From positions 1,178,001-1,242,000 of the forward strand of contig JAXBDG010000016.1 of assembly GCA_036320915.1 (NCBI GenBank): 64,000 bases of DNA, given 5' to 3'. The stretch's first letter is position 1; each line of letters begins with the position of its first letter. This DNA is from Linnemannia elongata (taxonomy: Eukaryota > Mortierellomycota > Mortierellomycetes > Mortierellales > Mortierellaceae). The position numbers and the translations under genes are program-made. The notes below the pieces were generated by a model. It was given only the letters and a program-made list of their open reading frames with translations, did no database searches and had not been told where the DNA came from. This document shows, in pieces, positions 1-11,500 of the stretch.

Positions 1-900
1 AAGTTCCAAAAATAAGGTTTTATTTTCCGGCTCCCCTTGATCTTTTTCCATCACCACTTTCTTCTTCCAGCATCCCTTGATCATTTTTAGTATCATTTGA
101 ACATTTTCAGCATCACTTGAGTTAGTCCCTCCCTTGTTATCCCTTGATGTTGTTCCTTGGGGCTGTCCCTTGATGTTGTCTTTGGTGTCTTGCGATGGTA
201 TCCATTTGTGTTGTCCCTTGATGTGGACAGGTCCCCTTGGTCTCTTCACTCAGTTGGTTGTCCCTTGATTTGTTCATTGGTGTTGTTCTTTGATGTTGTG
301 AAAAGTATAGAGCTTGAGTCAACGAGAAGAAATGAGTTGGTTTATTATTTTACACCATTTACACCACTGGATTGATATTTAACCACAAAGGTGATAGCTA
401 ATAACGGAGGCAGCAAATAATCTTGGGATGATAATTATTATAAATAATCACGGAGGTGGTAGTTGAGCAGCGACCACCTGCCATGTGGTGATGTGGTCGC
501 TAGCAGCACTTCTTCGTTAAATAAAAAGTAACTTAGACACAATAACCCGTACCGCAACAGTCCCATGATTTTTATGCCTTGGTGTTGTCCATGGAAGGTC
601 CATTGATGGTGCCCCTTGGTCTTTTCCTCATTCTTTGGTATTTTTTACACCCTGTTCTTTTCATCCCTTGAACAGTTTCCAGCAACCCTTGGTCTTTTTC
701 CTGCATCCCTTGGTCTTTTTCCTTCATCCCTTGGTCTCTTTCCAGCATCCCTTGGTCTTTTTCCTGCACCCCTCTATTTTTCAAGCTCCCCTTTCTTTCC
801 CAGCAACCCTTGATCTTTTTCCATCTTTTCCATTATCCCTTAATCTTTTTCCACTATCCTTCCATTTTTTCTCGCATCCCTTCATCTTTTTACATGCATT
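1..900. repeat. Gene-free pyrimidine-rich tandem repeat tract
   Basis: No gene is supported here. The plus strand is dominated by variants of a roughly 21-base unit of the form CATCCCTTGGTCTTTTTCCT, densest at about 660-860, with looser CCCTTGATGTTGT-like copies at about 125-300. Several open frames run through it on both strands, but they only translate the repeat (runs of F/S/P/L on one strand, E/K/Q/G/M on the other) and have no gene-like features. The tract ends just before the promoter of the secreted-protein gene at 1294. Confidence 0.7.
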
Positions 901-904
901 TCCT

Positions 905-1285
905 CAACATTCTCTCTCCATGCCCAAATAACAAGTCGATTGTTTTTTTTCTTTCGACTCTCTTCACATATATAAAGAGGTTTCTACCATCCTGGACCAA
1001 CACACAACTACTCCCACCTCAAGACTGCAATTCGGCAACAGCACTCACACCACTCGCGAGGACCATCGCAAGCACCATTGCAAGAGCCGCCAAACAAACA
1101 ATCTCCCTCGCAGAACACTCGCAAGAACGCACAGAACCCTCTCAAGAGCACTCCAGTAACATTCACAGACCTGCACAACCCGCACACGCCTGCACATTCT
1201 TGACCAGACCTTGTAAGACTACATTATGAAACTTTCACAATTATACTCAAGGAGCAGCGGTCATATCCATCACTAACCTGTTTTA
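905..1285 (+). promoter_or_regulatory. TATA promoter and long leader shared with the 63.9-kb gene
   Basis: A TATATAAAG box lies at 969-977, about 325 bases before the start codon at 1294. The surrounding sequence, from the CCCAAATAACAA block at about 928 through the TATA box and down to the TGCACA block near 1193, is clearly homologous to 63420-63780 in front of the last gene in the window. Shared stretches include AAATAACAA, CATATATAAAGA, ACCATCRCARGCACCA, GCAAGAACRCACAGAACCC and CCTGCACA. The long open frame across the leader (810-1229) is not conserved as protein in the other copy, so I treat it as untranslated. Confidence 0.75.
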
Positions 1286-1293
1286 CTAGTCTG

Positions 1294-1782
1294 ATGCATT
1301 TCTCGTTTGCAGCTTATTTCCTATTACTGTTGGGAGGCTCTGCTCGAGCGCAGATATTCGGCAAAGTCAACGGTCACAACTGCCTTGAACCTAAGCGCTC
1401 GGATGGCTGCTGTGAGACTTGGACTAATCAAGCCCTTGGACAGGTTGTTGAGTGCCCGGCTTTGCCTAAGCTCACTTTTGCATGCTTGGATGGATTTGGT
1501 GATTGCATTCAATGGAAACAGCCAGGTTGTGGTGATCATTACTATGAGATTCGTGGTCTACTTAAACGCCAATCTGGTCCTATCCTTGGTGCTGTTTGTG
1601 ATCAAGTCCTCGGTGCTTACGATCCCTCGTATTACAACAAAGAGTTTGACAATATGTTCCAGTGGTGCAAGGATCAAGGAGGCAGTGCAAGGCAGGTGAA
1701 TTTCAACGACCAATTTTGCCCAGACAAGTGCTCACTAAAAGATATCGTGCTTGGGAAGTGTCGCAGTCAACCAAAACAATAA
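1294..1782 (+). CDS. Small secreted cysteine-rich protein
   Basis: A single-exon frame of 162 residues. It opens with a good signal peptide (MHFSFAAYFLLLLGGSARAQ, cleavage likely after ARA). The mature part is rich in cysteine, with CC, C-x5-C and C-x3-C spacings, and carries a possible Kex2 site (LLKR-QSG) near the middle. I do not recognise the family; the features fit an extracellular, disulfide-bonded, effector-like protein. An alternative start at 1226 (MKLSQLY...) could be spliced in frame into codon AYFLLLL using a weak GTCATA donor and the CAG at about 1311; the ATG at 1294 gives the better signal peptide. The promoter and leader are shared with the secreted-protein gene at the far right end of the window, although the coding regions do not resemble each other. 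Confidence 0.8.
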   Translation: MHFSFAAYFLLLLGGSARAQIFGKVNGHNCLEPKRSDGCCETWTNQALGQVVECPALPKLTFACLDGFGDCIQWKQPGCGDHYYEIRGLLKRQSGPILGAVCDQVLGAYDPSYYNKEFDNMFQWCKDQGGSARQVNFNDQFCPDKCSLKDIVLGKCRSQPKQ

Positions 1783-1875
1783 GAAAATAAATTTTTAGTT
1801 TGCTTCTAACCGAAAGACTCCAAGACGCCCTGGAAACAAATGTATTTCCCTTTCGTTGTTCGTTCAACTTGCATG

Positions 1876-2548
1876 ACTATTAGTAGTGCGCAGAGCTCTT
1901 TCGTCTGCTCCTTGTCCTTTTACACAAGAGCAGAATTGACAAGAGTCTCGTTGGCGCCCTGCAGGTACTTAACCCTTCCCCCATCAATATTATTAATACT
2001 GTTACTCAGGGGAGAGGTCCTGGCCAGAGTGATAGGACCGCTGTTAAGTCCTCAATTGGTACGGGGGGGATGGAGGGGTTGTGGTAGCGTAGTAATAGTG
2101 GGATCCTAAAATAATACACGACTGCAAGGCGCCAACGAGACTCTTGTCAATTCTGCTCTTGTGTAAAAGGACCTTGTATTAATAATATTGATGGGGGAAG
2201 GGTTAAGTACCTGCAGGGCGCCAACGAGACTCTTGTCAATTCTGCTCTTGTGTAAAAGGACAAGGAGCAGACGAAAGAGCTCGGCGCACTACTAATACTA
2301 GTCTGCTAGGAATGACTGCTAATCTAAAGCCTCGCCGCCACTGCCTAGCCACCACATCTTTTTGTAACAATACAAGGTCCTTTTACACAAGAGCAGAATT
2401 GACAAGAGTCTCGTTGGCGCCCTGCAGTCGTGTATTATTTTAGGATCCCACTATTACTACGCTACCACAACCCCTCCATCCCCCCCGTACCAACTGAGGA
2501 CTTAACAGCGGTCCTATCACTCTGGCCAGGACCTCTCCCCTGAGTAAC
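1876..2548. repeat. Nested inverted-repeat (foldback) element
   Basis: Two inverted repeats are interleaved. Arm X (about 1876-2000) returns as its reverse complement at about 2176-2301. Arm Y (about 2001-2179) returns as its reverse complement at about 2370-2548. A core beginning GTCCTTTTACACAAGAGCAG and running to CGCCCTGCAG occurs four times, twice in each orientation. Only 2302-2369 is unpaired. No transposase frame lies inside, so this looks like a non-autonomous foldback or MITE composite formed by insertion of one copy into another. Its right edge abuts the decayed Med15-like gene. Confidence 0.85.
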
Positions 2549-2707
2549 AATGCATGCGCACCACATCCACATGCGGTCGAGAAGGTAACCCCTTAAACAA
2601 AATAAAAATTCATACAGGCGAACAAAGCATAGGGAAAGGAAGAAGAGAGCAAATGCGAAAAGAAAGAGGAACAAAATGGAAAAACTGGAGAGAGAAGGTA
2701 TTTATAC

Positions 2708-3495
2708 CTGTTCGCCCTGCGCTAGCCAGTTAGGAGTCGCAGTGGCGCCTTGGGGGTGAGATTGTTGAATCAGGGTTGGCGTCGATCCATGGACACCTTT
2801 TCATCGGGGTGAGCCGACAATGGATGAACCACTGGCGGATTGTTGCTCTTCTATAATCTGGAACCGAATCTGCTGAAGTCTCCTGGTGTAGGCTTTGAGG
2901 TATTCACTCTGCAAATGGCATCAATTAGATTGTGTTGGTTAGTTGCACTTATCACTCCTTACTTCGTATTATGGGCCACGGCTGTGAAGCTCAGTCCTTG
3001 GATAATCAAAACTGCTTACCTTGTTGGGCGAGCGTTGGTAGATGACATTCTCAAACGTCTCTGCCAGTTCGACAATCTTTGCGTCGGCAACAGTCGGTGA
3101 GAGAACCTTGAGAGTGTCAGACCTAAAATTACATCCATCAAGAAAGAAGAGTTCGATCAGACTCATGAGCCAGGCACTACACACACAAACTAGACACTCT
3201 ATGTTCACACTTACAGTTTGGTGATAGAGTCAAGGCGGTCCTCATTTGAGAGTGTTGTTTGTCAATCCAGATTGAGCTGGGTCTGTTGCTGGACCTGTTG
3301 TTGAGCCTGTTGTTGCTGCTGTTGCTGCTGCTGCATTTGAATTGCTGTTGTTTGAAGATGTTGTTGTTGCTGCATTAGCAATTGTTCAGAATGAGTTCGC
3401 GTCGTTGTTTGTTGGCAATGGCGTGTCGATGTCTGTTCAACTCTCATCACACATCTAGTCCAAAAACACGTCACTAGGCACGTGATACTTATCAT
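2708..3495 (-). pseudogene. Med15-like (KIX domain) pseudogene fragment
   Basis: Reading leftward, a glutamine-rich segment (3262-3450) leads into exon pieces ending 3215, 3122-3020 and 2908-2708 with proper GT-AG junctions. The spliced frame gives a KIX-type segment: LSNEDRLDSITKL, then LSPTVADAKIVELAETFE, then YQRSPNK joined to SEYLKAYTRRLQQIRFQI. This resembles the N-terminal activator-binding domain of the Mediator tail subunit Med15/Gal11. It is broken twice in the same frame: TGA at 3262-3264, exactly where the family usually has a Trp before the first helix, and TGA at 2811-2813, after which coding-like sequence resumes in frame (GVHGSTPTLIQQSHPQG). The rest of the protein is missing; the foldback repeat begins about 160 bases further on. 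The family call rests on motif recall. Confidence 0.65.
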
Positions 3496-3499
3496 ACAG

Positions 3500-5240
3500 A
3501 ACCACAGAACGCCCGCAGGGTACCTTTATCATCCTCATCTTCCCTCTCTCATGCCCTTCTCCACATATCAGTGGTAAGAATCCTCCCCTTTGTCCTTGAG
3601 ATTTATCCGGTATCGCGTTGCATCTTCATTCTTCATTGTCAATGCTAAGCAAGCGAGCTCGTGAGATCTTTGGTTCCGGCGGTTGCTTCCAACCGACCTT
3701 GGTCATATTTGGGAGCTAATTGTTCATGAATATCGTCTAAGTTGCAACTACGTCGTGCCGCGAAACTACAGCGTTCCTACTCGAGAGCACACATCGCAGA
3801 GTGCTCACCCTAACGGGATCAAACTCAGTCCAACTTTGTCTCAATCAAAGTCGTGTCCTGTCTGATTATCCGTCGTGTGAATTCTTGACGCCATAAGACC
3901 TACATCTTTTTCTTCGCAGGCCCATGAATTTCGAGAGATAATTATCTCATAGCCATTGCGCGAATCATAGTAATCGTGTTGTCCCCTCCTCCATCCTCAA
4001 GACATGCGGAAGGGTCATTTTTTACCCTTCTCATCAAAACAACTGCAAAGGCAGCGTCAACGAAAAAACCCGGCCGATACACACAACCTTCCTCACTTAC
4101 CTTAGAGATCAATGAGACAACACTCACAGAAGTATGAAGTGAAAACAAAACTTAAGGAATCAATAACACTTACAGCGTTACATCAATGCTCTGGGCAGAG
4201 AGGGAAGGAGAGAGAATACAATCAAAAAAAAAAAAGAACTAGTTGCACAATTGATGGCTTCCACAGATAGCGGCATGCGAATCAGATGAGGGTCCAAATC
4301 GTGCATAAAAGAAGAGAGAGAAGCTCGGTCAGTTTGCTTAGAGTTGACAGTGACATGGGCAAGAAGGTACAGGAACACAAAGATAGCAAAGTGGGAAAGT
4401 GAGTTATGCACATGTGCATGACCCCCAACTTCTCCAACTGATAAAAATAAGCGATTCACTGATCAATTAGTTTGAGACGAACCAGCATTGTGCTGATGGG
4501 GGTGAGAATGGTTTTTATCTGTAACAATAGATGCCGGCACCCGTTTCTATCATTCATGGGCTCGCTACCCTTCTTCTCTCCCTTCATTTCATTCACAAAC
4601 AAATAGATCCTTCTCTTCTTCACCTATCTGTTCTTCCCCCCATACCTGTCTCTCTTCTCTCTTTCCCTCCGTTAGGTATCTGTGCAACGATCTATTTTTT
4701 TTTTTTTTTTTTGAATTTTCTCATCCAATAGCCTCGACCCCCTTTCTGTTTTATTTTTCAGTCCGTTGTCACTTTCTGTGTGTGTTTTCGCTCATGGCCT
4801 ACTTCCCCTTTCCCCCTCTCTGATGTCCTCGACTATTTACACGCAATGGAACCACCCTCTATTCGCCCCTAGCAAGGGCCAAGGCCCAAGCCCTAAGGGT
4901 CGCATGATTTTTCTCACACACGCTGTACACAGACACACACATACGACAACAACACCCTGTCCGTGAAGGAAAATTCATCAACCTCTTCTCACACTCCCCT
5001 GCTTGATCTAATCCCTAAACACATACTCATTCTCTTCATCGTTGATCAAATAAAGACGAACAGCATACACTCATCACCAACATACCCTACTTCATACAAC
5101 CGCTCATACCCCGCTCTTGATCAATCAACGGCACACCTTCTTGTTTGGTATTGGTAATTAGCCCTTCTGACGATCCAGTAATTGGCACAGTCGCAACAAG
5201 GCGAGCTGATGACCCGACCCTCTTGTAACTTGTCGCTGAC
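3500..5240. other. Intergenic, no supported gene
   Basis: Several short open frames occur on both strands, but none has a recognisable domain, a good splice partner or codon bias. A poly-T run sits near 4693-4712. The right part is probably promoter for the large methyltransferase-fusion gene, whose leader appears to carry an intron at 5248-5305 (GTGAGC donor, CTAAC branch-like box, CTACAG acceptor). Confidence 0.5.
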
Positions 5241-5503
5241 TGCACGCGTGAGCGTTGTTTGTTTTGTCTCTAACTAACGCGTTCATACTACAATTGTCAC
5301 TACAGGTCAAACGCCTGTCCCTAAACAGACAAAAAGACACAACGACCGGTCGGACCACCAACACAGGGACGAACCGTATTTGTCTCTCAGGAAATCTCCG
5401 CGAGGTGACAAGGCGAGGACTGCGAGTAAGAGCCGACCCCCTTGACGACCCGGTTAGAGAGCCACCGCCTTCATTTGACGGAGCAAAAGAGGAAATATCT
5501 GCA

Positions 5504-8500
5504 ATGGAAATGACAGCGGACGTTCAACCTACCGAGAGCGATGCAACACCGTGCCTTGATACCATAGCAGGAAGCAATCCTGCAGCGACAGCAACATCAA
5601 TTCCAACAATACCAACACCTACCACTTCAACAGCGACCGCAACTACGCCTATTATTGTAAAACGAGGTAGGGGGAGACCTAGAAAGCCCGACACAGGCAC
5701 TTCAACCCCCAACACGTTTGGTACCCCGGACGAAATCACAGGTCACCCTAGTATCTTGCCAAGACGACCAGAAGCAACTACCGGATCCTCATCATCGTCT
5801 CTTCCAGGATCTAACCAGTCTCAACAAAGACCCACAGTAAATCTGAACTCGACCAACTCCACCAACAGACAATGCGAGTCATGTATGACTTTCGGCGCTC
5901 GTCTCTATAAATTTGGCAAGTTGAAGGTCTGCAAGGAGTGTGAGGACCTAATGCGGACCATGACGGGCAGTTCACGGCGGCAGACTGTTGCCCCTCCTAA
6001 CCCTCCTGCTGCTTCGAGTTCAAGTTCTTCGACCTCCACAGTACTGAGGAAGCAAGGACATAGTGTCTCCACTGCCCCTTCACACCAGCATCGTGTTATC
6101 CCTAAAGGTAATAATTACGTCTGTGTTACTGTGACTGAATGCCTTGATATTTTGATATATCGCTTGCCAGTCACCTAATTGATTTACCACTTGGCGAATG
6201 TTATTTAGCTGCAAGCACGTCAAGCAAGCAGGATCATGTCGGGCTCAACACCATCTCCCATTTCTCCACTGTCCCTCACTCGACGTTTGATCCTTCGATT
6301 ACGACTATATCCCCTTCTTCACTGGTTTTGGTTCCGGAGCCCAAACACGTGTCAGTCATCCTGACCAAGCGCGGAGAGATTGCCAAGAAGCGAGGTCGCA
6401 AACCCAAGCCAAGGGACGAGTCTACCAACCTTATCCCTAAGGTTGCACCTATACCAGGTATGCATTTCATACATCGATAATTATTTGCATTGAGTTTTCC
6501 TTTACAAACTTAAAAATTAACCTTTGCAGGTCTCATGGATGTAACCATAGCTTCTCAGCAGCCAGAACAGCCAACAACAAATCCTACCTCGGAACAGGTG
6601 GCGGGCAAGAAGCGAAGCAGGAACCCAACGGCGCTCTACCCTTACAATATCCTCCCAGTCACCGACCCTGCCTCGGTAGTCGTCTTCAAATCCAAATCTG
6701 CGACCTATGTCGAAGCCTCCGTCACAGCAACTCCAGCAGCCTCCATCGCCTTTCCATCACCAATCGACCCTTCTAACTCCTCTTTCTCTCATGACGACAG
6801 GTCCAGTTTCCAGACGACGGGTGCTTTTCTGACCCGTACGGCATCTAAGCTACTGGGCGGTCAGCAAGTGATCGGGGTGGATTCGAATATTCATGGATAT
6901 GCGCATGGTCGACTCGTTAAGGTCCAGAACATTGACAAGACATGGCACTTCGGAGCAATGGTGGGATTGGATCGAGGAAAGATCAAGGTTCATTTTGATG
7001 GCTGGGGGCCAGAGTGGGATGAGTGGATCGCGTCTGATAGTAGGAGACTGAAGGTATTGAATGCGGAGGAAACTACTCTTCGAAACTCGTTGCTTTTGCC
7101 ACCCACACAACCCTCCTCGCAGGCTCCTACTGCTGCTGCTTCTGAAAACCAGCATTTGCAACAGCTGCCTACAGACGACAGCTCGACTCTGCAGGCTGCC
7201 TCGGCCTTACACATGGCCACTCCTCCTCCTCCTCCTCCTCCTACAGTTGCACTGCCGATGAAACCGCCCAAGGTCTTGAAACCGATCGCAGTCAAGCGCA
7301 AGTTGGCGCCCTCGATGGACGATGTTGTTCCCGCGTTGATGGTTGTCGATCCAGACCTCCCGAGACCCTTTGCCAATATGACCAAGAAGCCCAAGACCTC
7401 GGAGGCGCTTGATCAATTCGGCAAGTCACTGTCAAAACCAATGCAACTTATGGCGCCAAAGCCAAAGAAGCCCAAATTGGACAAGTCGCCTTCGATAACC
7501 GCAGTCACGTCCGAGGGAGGAGTCCCGGCAGGAGTCATCACGCCGACTCCGACCACTGCGACAGGAACAGGAGTAGCTTCGACCAGTGGCATATCCATTG
7601 ACTTGAGTTTGCCCAAACCATCGCTCACATCAGCATCCGACAGTCCTACCCCAGTGCTGTCCTGTGCAAACTTGAAGGAGGGTAAACCCAAGGTTACCAA
7701 GGCTACTTCGACCAAGAATGTTCCCAAACCGCCCAAGTTGATCGCCATAGCCCCGAAGGGATCGGCCACAGGAGACTCATCAACAACAGCAATAGAGGCA
7801 ACAAATACAACCGCCGACAAGCCGATCAAGTTGTCACTTGCTGACGCTCGGATACTGTTGATCGGGATCGAGGTCGGAACCAAGGTGCAGGCACAGGACA
7901 AGCGTGGGCAATGGCGGCCATCGACTGTTGTACAGGTCAAGGCTCGGAGGGTGCTAGTCAAATATGATGAATGCCCTAACTTGGCGGATGAGTGGTTCAT
8001 TGCTGACAGCAACCGACTCATTCTCCCTGAGCGGCCACTGATGGGTCCTCTGCATGAGGATAGCCAGATCCGTGCGACTCCAAAGGCCATCCCGACGAAT
8101 GATTTGAAGCGACGAGATTCAGCTTGGTCTCCGCCGATTGACATTGAGTCTAACTCTCCTATTGGCGACCCAGCTACTTGCAGCCGTTCTCCTTCCTCCT
8201 CCAGTTCTCTGAGCACTGCCCAATCGTCCCAGACGTCTTCGCCAAATGCAGCTGACCTCTTTTCCACGAGCAGCGATGACTTGTCCGAGCCTGGATCTAC
8301 AGTATCATTACCTGGTGACCTTACAGACAAGGAACCGGGAAAAGATGACGAGCCGCCACCACCGCCTGTGCCACGGCCTCCTCACACTCTTGGGAACCCG
8401 ATCCTTTTGGACCTTCCTCCTTACGAGATTGTGGCGTTCGAGTTTGAGGATCAGGAGAAGGAGCTCCTGAGGATCATCCATCAAGTGCTGGACACCGGTA

Positions 8501-11500
8501 TGATCAAGAACGCCGTCGTCGAGCTCCCACCAGAAGAGTACATCCCGACTGTGCGGGTCGTCAAGAAGAAAAAGAAGGTTGCAGAGGGTGCCGGTGGCGA
8601 GGGTGCCGCAGAAGGGGAGGATGGCGAGAATGAGGATGACGATGATGGTGAGGTCGAGGTTGAGAAGAAGGTGTCCAAGAGGACCAACGACAAAACCAGG
8701 GAGCGTTTTGAGGCGCTCATGGAGGCTCGCCTGGAAAAGCGGAGCCACCGTCCGTCAATATTCTCGCCAAGGAAGACGCCCAACGTCATCAGGAAGAAGG
8801 ACCCGGATGTCTTGCAGAGGATTCGTGAGGAAGCAAAAAGGAATATGTGCAACATTCCTGTCCTGCGGTACGTTCGACAAGTCATCTACAAAGAGTCGGA
8901 CCGACTGGAGGCCCTGAACAGCAGCTTTGAGCGTCAGAAGCAAAAGTTTGCTAGGGCAATGTCGAATCGGGCTAGCGCCAGTAACAGGATGAAGATCAAG
9001 CGGACATCGGGGCCGCTGTCGAGGAGAATTTTTGGGCTGTCGAACCCGAACCTGACAGGAATCACATTCAACGAGGCAGGATACATCGAGTCCGCAAATA
9101 TTCCTAAGCCAGTCGTTGTCCCCTCACCCGAGGCGCTCAAGAGGCTGAAGAAGATGCAGAAAAAGAAGGAGCGGCTGATGAAGAAGAAGGCGATGGAGAA
9201 CCCGAACCAGGATCTGGTACCGGATACAACCGTTGACGATACCTTCCAGAACCTCCGCAGTCTAACGCGCGACAACAAGAAGCGGATGCGGCCGCTGAAG
9301 GAGGATCATATTACCTTCCTAAGGCGGACGATGGTTACAGGAACCCGAATCCGGTCTAGGGATCGGCAGATGGAGTGGTTGACGGCCGTAATCCGAGATG
9401 TGAAGAACAGTCGTGTTTTGGTCCATTATGAGGGATTCGCAGAGTTCTTCAACGAGTGGATCGATATCAACAGTGAGCGGCTCAAGTTTGATCCCACCAT
9501 GGAGCAGTACCCAGTTCCTCTCGAGGGAGTTCTTGCCCCAACTGTCGCCACTGCGGTTGTGGTGACACCGGTCCCTCAAGTTGAAACGATGAGTTTGGCA
9601 CCGGTCCCGGCAGAGACGAGTGAAGTGGTGGCTGCGACCGAGGTGGTTGAGTCCAACTTTGAGGCCATCTCGGACAACGTTCAGCATGAAGAAGGCGGAA
9701 AGGAGGTCAACTGTGTCCAATGCCAAGTCAAGATCAGCCAGTTCCGGTACGTTCGATGATGGAAGTTGCTACCTTATTGCATGAGTAAGGCAAATAACTA
9801 ACTTCAGCTACGTTTTTATGTCTAGGATCTACTGCATGTATTGTGAGGTCGAGTCCAAGGTAGAAGGATCAGAACGGAAACCATTCAACATCTGTCTCTG
9901 GTGCTTCTCGAACGCCTACCCAGACCACCATGATCACCCCCGCTCCTCCTTCGCCACAAAGGTCATCGTCGGCCCCCGAGGAGTCCGCCCTGTCAAAGGC
10001 GGTATTATCACCCGGTTCGAAAAAGACCTCATGGATCTCGAATACAAGGAACCTGACCGTCCCGAGACTGCTCTCGTCCCCGACCTCCACTTCCAAGCCA
10101 TGATGGGTCTCGAAAGCGACCAAGGATTCTTGTACCTCGACCAGCAGTGGAAGGAAAGGAAGGTTTGCGCGTTCTGTAATGATGATGGGACGAGTAAGGA
10201 TTTTTTTATTGGGCCGCAGCCGTTTTTGTTGGCTTCGACAAATCGGTATGGTGATACAAAGAAACGTAACTTTTGGGCGCATGATGCTTGTGCGAGGCAT
10301 TCGCCGGAAGTTATCCAGGCCAAGGATGGGAGCTGGTATAATGTTTCCATGGCCATGCGTCGTGGGCGTACTGTGGTATGTATTCCAGATCTTTTTTTTT
10401 TTTTTTTTTTTTTTTTTTTCTTTCTTTTGCCAATTAGTCTACGCGACGACCAATTCCTTAAGTATTGATCGCTAACTCACCATTCAATTTTTGGCATATT
10501 TTTAGAAATGTACTGGATGCAGGGAGAAGGGAGCGACGATCGGCTGCTTTGACCCAAAGTGCGGACGCAGCTTCCATGTCCCTTGCACCGGCAAACCCAT
10601 GTCGCACTTTGAAGACGGTGTCATCTTTTGGTGCCCCCAACACGAACGCGCTCTCATGCAAAGAGGTACAAATGATTTTCGCTTGCATTTTGTGGCTGAA
10701 AATGTTAATGTTGTTTGCTCCACACACTAACATTACACCTCTTCACCTTAACGTAGATGCCTATGATGATACTTTCAGCTGCGATCGATGCTCCAAGATT
10801 CTGGGAGTCAACCCTTGGCATACTTGTAGCAAGTGTAGCGAGGACTACTTCCATACCTTTGACCTTTGTCGCGAGGTAAATCATTTTTCTCTTCAGCAAC
10901 CCTTGTTTTACACGATAGATGGACAACTTTCTGACTATCCCCCGACTGGATTGTTTGTTGTTTAGTGCTTCTCTAAGGACGACATCAATCATGAGCACGA
11001 CAAGGACGATTTCAATGTGACATGTAAGTACAGGCGCTAATTGACAAGCCGTGCATATCTCGGTTTTCTCATTATCTTCCCGTATATGGTCCCACTTTTA
11101 ACGACCTCATTTTCCCCTGAACAATAGCACTGGAACATATGTACAAAGAGCAAATGGAAAAGGAAGCTGCGGCCGCACAGGCGATCGAGGCCGAAGAATA
11201 CGCGCCTGTCAAAAAGAAAATGCCCGCCTACAAGGCCAAGATGCGAGGGCTGTCTCGACTTGTTTGCTCGTACTGCTGGTCCGGAACATCCGCCAAATGG
11301 CGAAAAGGTAACCCCTTCAACGACAATGATATTTACTGCCTTTAACAACATGTCTGTGTCTAACTCTTACTCGATGTATGGCTATGTGGCATAGGATACA
11401 ACGGCGTGCTCATGTGTGAGGACTGTTTCTTGGCGGGACCAGTCAACGACATCCCCATGCAACCGCCCATGGACATGGAGACATTGGCCGACGGTGTTGG

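Noticed and set aside
810..1229. 139-codon frame before the first secreted gene
   Set aside because: The homologous leader at 63.4 kb does not keep this frame, so it is probably untranslated leader.
7413..8330. 305-codon open frame on the minus strand
   Set aside because: Antisense of the large third exon of the methyltransferase-fusion gene; low-complexity shadow.
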